Shown here: positions 45,984 to 54,351 of the stretch, in pieces | How the letters are laid out: each line of letters opens with the position of its first letter | Numbering within the stretch: position 1 is the stretch's first letter | From: Bacteroidota bacterium | GTDB taxonomy: Bacteria > Bacteroidota > Bacteroidia > AKYH767-A > OLB10 | Direction of reading: 5' to 3' | NCBI GenBank assembly: GCA_016721435.1 | Contig: JADKIC010000002.1 | Location: 186,001 to 250,000, forward strand | DNA: 64,000 nucleotides | Notes under the pieces: model-generated | The model's input: only the letters and a program-made list of their open reading frames with translations | Told to the model about the DNA's origin: nothing | Databases searched by the model: none | Made by a program: the position numbers and the translations under genes

Positions 45984-47351
45984 ATGAATAGAAAGAAGCA
46001 GAGTGTTGACTCACTAGTGATAACACTGGTTTTTCTGTTTGTGAGCACCTTTTCGGCAATTGCGCAGATAAAGGGACTTTCAGTGGAAACATATTATATC
46101 TCAGATGTAAATGATATCACAGATAATACAGGTGGCAGGAGCTTATCATTGGGATCGAAAACATATAGAATTTATGTAGAGTTAGAGGCCGGAAGTAAAG
46201 TTCGTAAGATTTATGGTGATTCATTGCATCCATTATCAATTATGAGTGACTCCGTTTTTTACAATAACAATGATCGTCCATCCAATGAATTTGGATATGA
46301 AATACAAGCATCCTGGTACGAAGATAATCCTACACTCGCATTGGATAGCTGGTTGACTTTGGGACTTGCTTCTAAAACGCATAAAGGAATTTTGAAGTCT
46401 AAGGATAATGATGGTGATATTGTTGCAGGTAGCAATAATTTGGGTGGTACAGCTGCTATCCCCGGTGGACTTTTGGTGAATAATGATCCTCTGATGGGAT
46501 TGCCACTCACCACTGCCGATGGACTCGTGCCGAACACCATCGTAAAGGGTACCTGGATAGATGTTGGCTTTAAGGATGGATTTGGAAATGATACCACCAT
46601 CTTTGGTGCCGACAGTATTGGAAATGAATTCAAGTGTTATGGTTGTGCATTGCAGCAAACGTTGGGTGTGGAAGGCCCGAATCAGGATAGCTCAAGAGTT
46701 TTAGTAGCTCAATTGACAACCACCGGCGAATTGAAATTTGAGTTGAATTTAACTCTTGAACAAACCGATATCAATGGAAATACGGTGCTGGTAGATTATG
46801 TAGCCACTGACGATACCCTTCGTCCCGGTGAAGTTGTGAGTCCTTTTCTTTCGTATCCTCTGGCATGTGGATGTAATGATCCCATGTATTTGGAGTATAG
46901 TGGTTCTTACACTTGTCTGGAAGAAGATTCTTGTAAAACGCTGATCGTTTTTGGATGTATGGATACAATGGCCTGTAACTATAATCCGAACGCTAATTTT
47001 AATATTAGTAGCCTTTGTTGCTACCCGGGTTACTGCAATGATCTTGATATTTCGTTAGTATGTCCAACATTAAATCTGGGCCGATTCGCTTCGTCTAACG
47101 TTTTGGTCTATCCGAATCCAAGCATTGGACCACTTACCGTTGAATTGTATGCGGATAAAAAGCAGCAAGCAACCCTTGAAGTGTATAATGCCATGGGTGA
47201 ATTAGTTTATGCAGATCGTATTGCTTTAAGTGATAAAGTGACCCTCTCCGATCATGACATTACCTTTTTGCAAGAAGGTGTGTATCTGGTAAGAGTAACC
47301 GGAGATCAATTGAATGAAAGTATTCGTATTGTAAAGAGAAATAATAATTAA
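45984..47351 (+). CDS. EKYYIS-domain protein 4 with Cys-rich module and T9SS domain
   Basis: 455 residues. Signal peptide about 1-30. The domain (about 31-300) is more divergent: GLSVETYYISDVNDI, SLGSKTYRIYVELEAGS, LALDSWLTLGLAS, GILKSKDND, NNDPLMGLPLTTADGL and RVLVAQLTTTGELKFELN. About 310-350 is a cysteine-rich module including GCMDTMACNYNPNANFN and SLCCYPGYCND, of a type common in marine Bacteroidetes. Residues about 370-455 are a type A T9SS domain (VLVYPNPSIGPLTVELY, YLVRVTGDQL, IRIVKRNN). The gene begins 13 bp after the TonB receptor stop and is followed 11 bp later by the FISUMP lipoprotein, so these form one transcription unit. Confidence 0.78.
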   Translation: MNRKKQSVDSLVITLVFLFVSTFSAIAQIKGLSVETYYISDVNDITDNTGGRSLSLGSKTYRIYVELEAGSKVRKIYGDSLHPLSIMSDSVFYNNNDRPSNEFGYEIQASWYEDNPTLALDSWLTLGLASKTHKGILKSKDNDGDIVAGSNNLGGTAAIPGGLLVNNDPLMGLPLTTADGLVPNTIVKGTWIDVGFKDGFGNDTTIFGADSIGNEFKCYGCALQQTLGVEGPNQDSSRVLVAQLTTTGELKFELNLTLEQTDINGNTVLVDYVATDDTLRPGEVVSPFLSYPLACGCNDPMYLEYSGSYTCLEEDSCKTLIVFGCMDTMACNYNPNANFNISSLCCYPGYCNDLDISLVCPTLNLGRFASSNVLVYPNPSIGPLTVELYADKKQQATLEVYNAMGELVYADRIALSDKVTLSDHDITFLQEGVYLVRVTGDQLNESIRIVKRNNN

Positions 47352-47362
47352 TAGCAGCTATC

Positions 47363-48121
47363 ATGAATAATTCAATTCAATTCTTTCGAAACAATTCATC
47401 ATTGCGATTTCTGTTGTTTTTCCTGCTCTACTTTGTTTTAGGATTAAGTGCTTGTAAGGACGATGACGAAACGACGCCAATGCTGGAGACAGGAACCATG
47501 ATTGATGTAGATGGGAATATTTACAAAACAGTGTTGATTGGTGGTAAGTGGTGGATGGCCGAGAATTTGAGAGTAAAACATTATCGTGACGGTCAGGCTG
47601 TGAATGAATTAGTAGAAGATACCACCTGGAGTCAGGGTGCTGCGGCTTATTCTGTTCATCCGGATGCGACCACAGCGATGGGATATCTTTACAATTGGGA
47701 AGCCGTTTCCAATACAGCCGGTCTGGCTCCTGACGGATGGCATATTGCTACCGATGAGGAATGGAAGCAATTGGAAAGTGCAGTGGGTATGGAATCATCA
47801 GAAATTGTAAAGACAGGATGGAGAGGTTCCATTGAAGGCGATGCTTTAAAAGCAGAAGGAACGGATAACTGGAACAGATTTGATCCCGTATGGGCAACGA
47901 ACAGCAGTGGCTTTACTGCATTATCTGGATCGTGTCGTCTATACAATGGGAAATTTGGATATCCCGGCCGCTTATATACCGGATTTTGGTGGACCGCCTC
48001 AGAAAATATAGCTGATAATTCAAAAGCCTGGTACCGCTATCTGGATTATAAGACATCAGAAGTATTCAGACAGTATCTTCAGAAAGAATATGGAATGAGT
48101 GTGCGTTGCGTCAAAGATTAG
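47363..48121 (+). CDS. FISUMP-domain lipoprotein
   Basis: 252 residues. The N-terminus has a hydrophobic lipoprotein signal (FLLYFVLGLSAC, Cys about 31), followed by a short acidic linker. The rest is the FISUMP (Fibrobacter succinogenes major paralogous) domain: DVDGNIYKTVLIGGKWWMAE, NLRVKHYRDG, GWHIATDEEWKQLE, ALSGSCRLYNGKFGYPG, WWTASE and MSVRCVKD. FISUMP proteins are surface or outer-membrane proteins of unknown role, often at loci for binding polysaccharides. Lipoprotein likely at the outer membrane. It is co-transcribed with EKYYIS protein 4 (11 bp gap). Confidence 0.85.
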   Translation: MNNSIQFFRNNSSLRFLLFFLLYFVLGLSACKDDDETTPMLETGTMIDVDGNIYKTVLIGGKWWMAENLRVKHYRDGQAVNELVEDTTWSQGAAAYSVHPDATTAMGYLYNWEAVSNTAGLAPDGWHIATDEEWKQLESAVGMESSEIVKTGWRGSIEGDALKAEGTDNWNRFDPVWATNSSGFTALSGSCRLYNGKFGYPGRLYTGFWWTASENIADNSKAWYRYLDYKTSEVFRQYLQKEYGMSVRCVKD

Positions 48122-48551
48122 TTCATTTGTTTTTGCAAACTTTACCTATGGAGAGGGTAATGCTGGTTAATGCAGTGGATGAAAGGAGTAAGAGATGTTT
48201 TAGTGTGATGTTTTATTGCTGCCCATTTCAATAACAGATACGTTAAAGAAATTTCTTGGTGAACATTAGTACTAATTTTCCTAAGTAAAACATGATTACA
48301 GAGTATATTTCGAAGATTTGCGTTTGAAATTGCCAATAAATCGCTATATTTTTTCAATGATTTCCGGACTTTTTTAGTTAATTCAATATGTCTTTAATGT
48401 TACCTGATTTTTGGTTTAACATACAGGTGAAATACAAATAATGATTTAGTAAGTTACCGGATATTTCCAGGTTCAATTACCACTCTACATTTGACCCGAG
48501 TTAAAGAGTGCATGCATCATTTAAAATCAAATAATAAACCAAATTAAAAAA
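48122..48551. other. Gap with promoter for the beta-helix protein
   Basis: 430 AT-rich bases without a coding frame of known type. Near its right end TACATTTG (48486-48493) fits the -7 box and TTTC 18 bases upstream is a weak -33; the ATG at 48552 follows 58 bases later. Nothing else was recognised. Confidence 0.55.
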
Positions 48552-50162
48552 ATGAAAAAACTAATTGCAAAATTTGCTGTTGCTGCCGGGATGGTAGTTG
48601 CAGCCGGTACTACGGGTTCTGCTCAAAACAACTTAGGTGCTGATTGCGGATGTCCACAAGTTTCCAGCCGTCCAACTAAGAACTTCAGTGCTTATGTTGA
48701 TGTAAACGGAAACCTGCTTGCGAATCTCTATCTGTATTGCGACACCACCTACATCCTTAACGACAAAGTTTGGGTAGGTGCCGGTAAGACGATCACTATC
48801 GCTCCCGGAACTGTTATTAAAGGAACACCAACCGGTATCGGTGTTCAACAAAATTCTCTTGTTATCATGCGCGGTGGTAAAATCAATGCTGCAGGTACTA
48901 CTACCTGTCCGATTGTATTTACTTCAACAAATGATCCTGTAAATGGTACTTATCCAATCGGCAATCGTGCAGAGTGGGGTGGAATTCAGGTATTGGGTAA
49001 CGCGCAATTGGCTCGTTTAGGTGGTGTAGCTATTGCCGGTGGTGGAACAACTGCTAACGGTGAGTGGTTAATGGAAGGTTTGAATGCTGATGCCCGTTCA
49101 ATATTTGGCGGAGGATCAAATCCAAACAACAATGACGACTCTGGTGTACTTCGTTATGTATCTATTCGTCATGCAGGTGGTGCAACCGCAGCAAACGTAG
49201 AGTTGAACGGTTTATCACTTGGTGCTGTAGGTAGCGGAACTATTATTGAAAACATCGAAGTCCTTTCAAACGACGATGATGCTGTTGAGTGGTGGGGTGG
49301 TACTGTAAACTGTAAGTATCTTAACTTCATGTTCCTGAATGATGACGGTTATGATATTGACATGGATTATGATGGAAAATTACAATTCCTGTTTGGTGTG
49401 AAAGCTCCTGCTGCTGTTGCTCCGGGTGGTGAAAGTGGTTTCGAGTGGGATGGTGATGAAGGTGCTTCTACCTGGTTTGGTGGTTACACTTCTGCTGTTT
49501 CTACTATGAAGTCTCATCCAGTTGTTTACAATGCAACTATCCTTGGTAATGGTTCTAATACCGGTGCGGGTGGTACTGGTACTACTCCTGGAAATCCATT
49601 CGGCATTAGCTTCAAATCAGATGCTGAAGGTGAAATCTACAATTCTATCTTCACCGGTTTCCGTGGTGGTATGAATTTACAAAGTACTTCAGATTCTTCT
49701 TACACAAACTGGGTGAACAACTTAGTAAAAGTTCAATGTAACCATTGGGTAGGATGTACTTTCCCTGCTTCTAACCAAAACGTTCCTTTCGTTGCAGGTG
49801 GTGCTGACTCCACTAAATTCTTTGGTGATAACAACGTAAACACGAACAGCATTGCAGGTTTTGATTATTTGTTCAACATCAACGGATCAACTAACGTTGT
49901 TTCTGACAACATCGATGTAGTTCCAAACAGCAATCTTTCAACAACTTGTTCAGCTCCTAATGATGGTTTCTTCACACCTGCTAACTATCGCGGTGCATTT
50001 GAAGCAGGTAAAAAGCCTTGGTTAAACAAGTGGGCTTACACTTCTGTAATCAATGTTATTCCGGGCTTATCTCCATGTCCTACTGACCTGAATTCAGATG
50101 GTCAAACCAACACTTCTGACTTCTTGTTGTTCGTTGCTCAATTCAACCTTTCTTGTAACTAA
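48552..50162 (+). CDS. Surface beta-helix protein with dockerin-like C-terminus
   Basis: 536 residues. Signal peptide about 1-24 (VAAGTTGSAQ). The central part (about 60-440) is a right-handed beta-helix-like repeat: VWVGAGKTITIAPGTVIKG, GNRAEWGGIQVLGNAQL, DDSGVLRYVSIRHAGG and GTIIENIEVLSNDDDAVEWW; it resembles the 'T9SS C-terminal target' beta-helix proteins abundant in Bacteroidetes. The end PCPTDLNSDGQTNTSDFLLF has the calcium-binding loop of dockerin repeats (D.N.DG..N.SD). No T9SS domain of type A follows, so anchoring may depend on that end. Codon choice is smooth and no frameshift is present, as in the next gene, suggesting strong expression. 36 bp before EKYYIS protein 5. Confidence 0.75.
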   Translation: MKKLIAKFAVAAGMVVAAGTTGSAQNNLGADCGCPQVSSRPTKNFSAYVDVNGNLLANLYLYCDTTYILNDKVWVGAGKTITIAPGTVIKGTPTGIGVQQNSLVIMRGGKINAAGTTTCPIVFTSTNDPVNGTYPIGNRAEWGGIQVLGNAQLARLGGVAIAGGGTTANGEWLMEGLNADARSIFGGGSNPNNNDDSGVLRYVSIRHAGGATAANVELNGLSLGAVGSGTIIENIEVLSNDDDAVEWWGGTVNCKYLNFMFLNDDGYDIDMDYDGKLQFLFGVKAPAAVAPGGESGFEWDGDEGASTWFGGYTSAVSTMKSHPVVYNATILGNGSNTGAGGTGTTPGNPFGISFKSDAEGEIYNSIFTGFRGGMNLQSTSDSSYTNWVNNLVKVQCNHWVGCTFPASNQNVPFVAGGADSTKFFGDNNVNTNSIAGFDYLFNINGSTNVVSDNIDVVPNSNLSTTCSAPNDGFFTPANYRGAFEAGKKPWLNKWAYTSVINVIPGLSPCPTDLNSDGQTNTSDFLLFVAQFNLSCN

Positions 50163-50198
50163 AATTAAAGAAAAAAAACAGCTCACAGCTACAAAATT

Positions 50199-53100
50199 AT
50201 GAAACTAAATAAACTATTAACAGGAGCACTCCTCTTGTTAACGGGAACCTTTGCGCATGCCCAGAACGGTCTGGAGAACATAATCATAGAGAAGTACTAC
50301 GTATCAAAGGCTGCTGATGCTGCTAACGCCAACACTGCATTGTCAGGAGCCGGTTATACAACAGGTACATTACCTTCGGGTTCTGTTACCTGGCGTGTGT
50401 ACGCTGATCTGCTCCCGGGTTGGGGAGTTCAGTCAGTGTATGGTGTACCAAGTCATCCATTGGTGCTGACTTCTTCAACATCATTCTTTAATCATCCGAA
50501 TGCGAATACTACAGGTGGAAACTTCTCCAGCAACAGTAACAGTATCCTCGGCGACGGAACTACACTTCTAGACTCTTATCTGTCTTGCGGTGCTGTAGCT
50601 CCTGCACGTTTCGGTGTATTGAAAGCCGAAGATAATTCTGCTGCAGTTCCTGCAGGTGGTGGTATTAACCAGGTGATTACTCCCGGTACAGTATTGGCCA
50701 ACAACGATCCAAGTGCAGCTCCTGCGCTTACCGTTGCTGATGGTCACTATAACGTTGGTGGATCTCCGGCATTACTTGCTCTTACTCTATTAGGTGATGC
50801 AGCTGCTGCTCCGGTAAATATTTTTACCGATGGTTCAACAGTTGGTAATAACTACAATAGTACAAATACTTCATGGGGAGTATTGGGTGAGCAGGTAGGA
50901 GCTTTCCCTACAGGTACTAACCGTGTATTGATTGGACAATTTACTTCTGATGGTGTATTCCATTATGAGTTGAATATCCAAATCCGTAACAACACTACCT
51001 TTGCTGTGCAAAACTATGTGAATGCTAACCCAACCGGTGCCGAGATTTTATTAACCGCTCTTGCCGGTACATTGAATCAGCCAAATGCTGCTCCAAGTGT
51101 TAACATTACAGCTCCTGCAAATGGTGCCAGTTTCTTTGTGGGTGATAACGTGAACATCACTGCTACTGCTTCTGACGTTGCTCCAGGTACTGTTACGCAG
51201 GTGGAATTCTTCGTAAACGGAGTTTCTGTAGGTGTGGACAATACAGATCCTTATGCAGCTACCTATGTGGCTACTTCAGGAACGAAGAACATCACTGCTG
51301 TAGCTACTGATAACGGAGGTGCTACTACTACTTCTTCTATCGTTACCATTACTGTGGGTACAAACACTGCACCTTTAGTAAATATCACGGCTCCTGCTAA
51401 TGGAACATTGTTCATTGGTGGAGCTGCTGTTCAGATTGATGCGAATGCATCTGATCCGGGTGGTGCTGTGGCTCAGGTGGAATTCTTTGTAAACGGAGTT
51501 TCTGTAGGTGTAGATAATACATCGCCTTACTCTGTTTCCTGGACAAGTGGTGCTCCTTTCGGAACACGTTTATTGACTGCTGTGGCTACAGATAACTTCG
51601 GTTCATCAACTACTTCTGCTACAGTTTCTATCACTGTTCAAAATCCTTCAGCTCTTCCTTACACTATCGGAAATCTTACAGAAAAATGTGTAAACAGCAA
51701 TTTCTGTCTTCCTATCACTGCTGTTGATACCGTTGCGGATATCATCGGTTATGATATCGTTCTCGACTATGATGTAACTAAAGTTGCTCCAACAGGAGCA
51801 ATTGTACGTAGCAATGATTTACTGCTTCCTTCTTTCAACTACAACATGGTGAGCACTGCTTACTCTAATGATGCTACAAATGGTAAATTGCGTATCGCAG
51901 TTTATTTCAACGGTAGCGCTCCTTCATCTGCTCGTTTTGCCGGATCAGGAGATATCATTTGTGTTGAATTTGCTAAGACAGGTCTTGGTAACACAGATAC
52001 AGCTTTATTCGTAGCAGATACTTTAATGGAAAGCCGCATTACCGGAGTTCAATTGAAGGCTACTGATGCTGGAAGCTATGCAACGTATAAAGACAGTCTC
52101 TTCAGCAGCAATTTGAAATTCTGGGAAGATTTCAGTCCTATCCGTTACAATGCAGCTGCACCTGCTGATTATTTGATCACTAATATTTATGGAAACAATA
52201 CCAGCTGTAACAACCGTTCAGTTGCTGCTGTTCAACCAGATCTAAATGGTGAGTTTACATACAATGTGAACAATGGTGCTAAGATTGAAATCATCAAGGA
52301 TATCGCTCCGGCAACGGATATGCAACCTGTAGTGAATGGATTTGACGCCTTCCTTACACGTCGTGTGTTGATCAATGATGCAAGTTTCGTTCCTTCTGTT
52401 TATCAGATGATCGCTATGGATGTGAATACAGATGGTGTTGTTTCTGCAGGTGACTTGTCACAGATTAACCAACGTGCTGTATTATTCATTCCTGAATTCC
52501 AACAGGATTGGAACTACAATGCTCAGGGTGTATCTAATGGTCAGCCTTCAAGAGACTGGTTGTTCATTGATGTAAATACTGTAAGTGCTAGCCCTTCTTA
52601 TTACATATCTACTAACTATCCTTCTAATGATGGAATTGGTTATAGCAAGAATAAAGTTCCACAAGTTGATTTCTGTAGCCCAATCCCTGTTAGTTTTATT
52701 AATGGTGATTGTCCTGTAATCGGAACTGAATCTTATATCGGTGTATTGTTAGGTGATGCTAACGGAAATTACTCTTCTAACAATGGTGCTCCAAGTCCAT
52801 TTAAAGTGGGAAGCTCTGAGAAAGTAATTTTTGATGCTACAAAAGCAGTAGTTGCTGATGGTTTCGTTACGATTCCTGTTGCTGTTAAATCATTCAATAC
52901 TGTAAATGCAATCGATTTCGCTTTCCAGTTCAATGCAGGCAACCTTACTTTCGATAACGTGACAGACCTTACCGGTAAAATGATGGTTCTTTCTCATTTC
53001 AATACTGCGGATCAAACTGTTCGTTTCACTTCGAATAGCTTGGAAAGCATTGAAAAGAATGTAACTGTTTTAAATGTGCGTTTCGCTATCAATAGCACTA

Positions 53101-53429
53101 ATTTCAACCCTGCTGACTTGAATTCACTTTCAGGTTATATCAACGGTGAAAGCGCTGAAGTTGAAGTAAGAACGGAGCGTATCGCTGCAACGGATGTGAA
53201 CGTAAGTGTTTATCCAAATCCGGTAAACAATATGTTGAATGTGTTTGTATCTGAGAATGCTCAAATCGAACTTTCTGATTTAAGTGGCCGTGTGATCATG
53301 ACTGTAAACAATGTACTTGCTGATCAAAAGCAGGAACTTAATGTTGCGGGTATTGCAGACGGTGTTTATATGCTGAAAGTTTGGAACGGTGAGTTTGTTT
53401 CAACAAGCAAAGTGGTAGTAAAGCATTAA
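50199..53429 (+). CDS. EKYYIS-domain protein 5: multi-modular with Ig, cohesin-like, dockerin-like and T9SS domains
   Basis: 1,076 residues. Signal peptide about 1-22 (LTGTFAHAQ). EKYYIS domain about 23-295: IIEKYYVSKAADAANANTAL, LPSGSVTWRVYADLLPGW, YGVPSHPLVLTSSTSFFNH, TLLDSYLSCGAVA, LANNDPSAAPALTVADG, RVLIGQFTSDGVFHYELN. Two Big-type Ig domains (about 298-390 and 392-480) both carry VEFFVNGVSVGVDNT and are near-identical there. About 485-625 is a cohesin-like beta-sandwich (FCLPITAVDTVADIIGYDIV, LDYDVTKVAP). About 745-790 has a dockerin-like MDVNTDGVVSAGDLSQIN. A second cohesin-like unit lies at about 870-990 (VTIPVAVKSFNTVNAIDFAF). A T9SS type A domain ends the protein (VSVYPNPVNNMLNVFVSE). 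It has a terminator at 53451. Confidence 0.78.
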   Translation: MKLNKLLTGALLLLTGTFAHAQNGLENIIIEKYYVSKAADAANANTALSGAGYTTGTLPSGSVTWRVYADLLPGWGVQSVYGVPSHPLVLTSSTSFFNHPNANTTGGNFSSNSNSILGDGTTLLDSYLSCGAVAPARFGVLKAEDNSAAVPAGGGINQVITPGTVLANNDPSAAPALTVADGHYNVGGSPALLALTLLGDAAAAPVNIFTDGSTVGNNYNSTNTSWGVLGEQVGAFPTGTNRVLIGQFTSDGVFHYELNIQIRNNTTFAVQNYVNANPTGAEILLTALAGTLNQPNAAPSVNITAPANGASFFVGDNVNITATASDVAPGTVTQVEFFVNGVSVGVDNTDPYAATYVATSGTKNITAVATDNGGATTTSSIVTITVGTNTAPLVNITAPANGTLFIGGAAVQIDANASDPGGAVAQVEFFVNGVSVGVDNTSPYSVSWTSGAPFGTRLLTAVATDNFGSSTTSATVSITVQNPSALPYTIGNLTEKCVNSNFCLPITAVDTVADIIGYDIVLDYDVTKVAPTGAIVRSNDLLLPSFNYNMVSTAYSNDATNGKLRIAVYFNGSAPSSARFAGSGDIICVEFAKTGLGNTDTALFVADTLMESRITGVQLKATDAGSYATYKDSLFSSNLKFWEDFSPIRYNAAAPADYLITNIYGNNTSCNNRSVAAVQPDLNGEFTYNVNNGAKIEIIKDIAPATDMQPVVNGFDAFLTRRVLINDASFVPSVYQMIAMDVNTDGVVSAGDLSQINQRAVLFIPEFQQDWNYNAQGVSNGQPSRDWLFIDVNTVSASPSYYISTNYPSNDGIGYSKNKVPQVDFCSPIPVSFINGDCPVIGTESYIGVLLGDANGNYSSNNGAPSPFKVGSSEKVIFDATKAVVADGFVTIPVAVKSFNTVNAIDFAFQFNAGNLTFDNVTDLTGKMMVLSHFNTADQTVRFTSNSLESIEKNVTVLNVRFAINSTNFNPADLNSLSGYINGESAEVEVRTERIAATDVNVSVYPNPVNNMLNVFVSENAQIELSDLSGRVIMTVNNVLADQKQELNVAGIADGVYMLKVWNGEFVSTSKVVVKH

Positions 53430-53450
53430 TATTTGATTAGTATTATTTTG

Positions 53451-53482
53451 AAAGGGCTCCGGGGTTATTCGGAGCCCTTTTT
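53451..53482 (+). terminator. Rho-independent terminator after EKYYIS protein 5
   Basis: AAAGGGCTCCG pairs perfectly with CGGAGCCCTTT across an 8-base loop, followed by TTT. It lies 22 bp after the stop at 53429 and separates the large protein from the dockerin-like gene, which has its own -7 box. Confidence 0.9.
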
Positions 53483-53567
53483 TATTTTCTAGAACTTTCT
53501 GGATTTATATTTTAACCATTTTTCGTATTGTTAATATTAGTTTAACATGACTATTTGATCAGAGCCT

Positions 53568-53575
53568 TACATTTG
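53568..53575 (+). promoter_or_regulatory. -7 box TACATTTG before the dockerin-like gene
   Basis: TACATTTG fits TAnnTTTG, lies 86 bp after the terminator and 36 bp before the ATG at 53612. The same TACATTTG is used upstream of the beta-helix protein (48486). Confidence 0.5.
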
Positions 53576-53611
53576 TTTCACACAATTGCCGCAATTGAAG
53601 ATTTTACAAAA

Positions 53612-54220
53612 ATGATGAAGTGCCTGTTTACTTTTTTCGCAATTTGCTTACTGTCGGCCGGAGATGGATGGGCTAATGAAAAACTTACTTTTTCCAACCA
53701 AAGGGAAACAGTTTACGATGAGCTTTTCATGGAGGAAACGACGCGTGTAGGTTTGAATGTTGGTGGAGATTCAACGGATATAATATTATCGGGTGGTTTC
53801 GCAAATTTTGCCTATATAATTACGGAAGGTTCACTTTTTATTTGCCCCGGAGATACCATTACCCTCAGCGCCGGAGGAGGAACGGCCGGATCTACTTATC
53901 TATGGACAACAGGCGCAACAACATCTTCTATTCAGGTTTCAGCTACCGGAGTCTATGGCTTGAAAATTACGACCTGTAAAGGAAAAGGGAAGGGTGGAAA
54001 ATGTACATCTGTTGCTGTGCCGGTTGCAATAACCGTCAGTAGCCTCATTTCCGATTTGAATAATGATGGTAATGTGGATGTTTTGGATTACATCATCTTC
54101 CTCGGAGTGTTTAATAGCCCTTGCCCTGCATGTGCGGAAGACTTTATTGCAGATGGATTAATAGATACCAGGGATTATTTGCGATGGGTATCGGATATTT
54201 TTAAGACTTGTAATAATTGA
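53612..54220 (+). CDS. Small exported Ig/dockerin-like protein
   Basis: 202 residues from the ATG at 53612 (next Met at 53615; a longer frame upstream crosses the promoter). Signal peptide about 1-22 (FFAICLLSAGDGWA). A PKD/Ig-like module starts at about residue 68: ICPGDTITLSAGGG, TYLWTTGATTSSIQVS. After a Lys/Gly/Cys-rich turn with two cysteines (TCKGKGKGGKC), the end SDLNNDGNVDVLDYIIFLGV and DFIADGLIDTRDYLRWV contains two dockerin-like calcium loops (D.N.DG..D). There is no T9SS domain. Such a free dockerin protein could bind the cohesin-like modules next to it; this is inference. Confidence 0.7.
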   Translation: MMKCLFTFFAICLLSAGDGWANEKLTFSNQRETVYDELFMEETTRVGLNVGGDSTDIILSGGFANFAYIITEGSLFICPGDTITLSAGGGTAGSTYLWTTGATTSSIQVSATGVYGLKITTCKGKGKGGKCTSVAVPVAITVSSLISDLNNDGNVDVLDYIIFLGVFNSPCPACAEDFIADGLIDTRDYLRWVSDIFKTCNN

Positions 54221-54321
54221 TTTTTGCAGAAAATTTAATTTTCAGAGGTTAATGACTTATCCTTAACAATTTTCTCATTTAGAAGTAATTTCAGCATAAT
54301 ATTATTGCCAGACTGAAGCTA

Positions 54322-54329
54322 TATATTTG
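54322..54329 (+). promoter_or_regulatory. -7 box TATATTTG before the cohesin-like gene
   Basis: TATATTTG matches the consensus and ends 22 bases before the ATG at 54352. A TTG at 54305 is closer than the usual -33 distance, so only the -7 box is claimed. Confidence 0.5.
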
Positions 54330-54351
54330 CTAACTAATCCCCTCCCCAATC

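Noticed and set aside
48142..48357. Reverse-strand 71-codon frame between the FISUMP lipoprotein and the beta-helix protein
   Set aside because: No signal, no family pattern and codons unlike neighbours; best seen as AT-rich gap.
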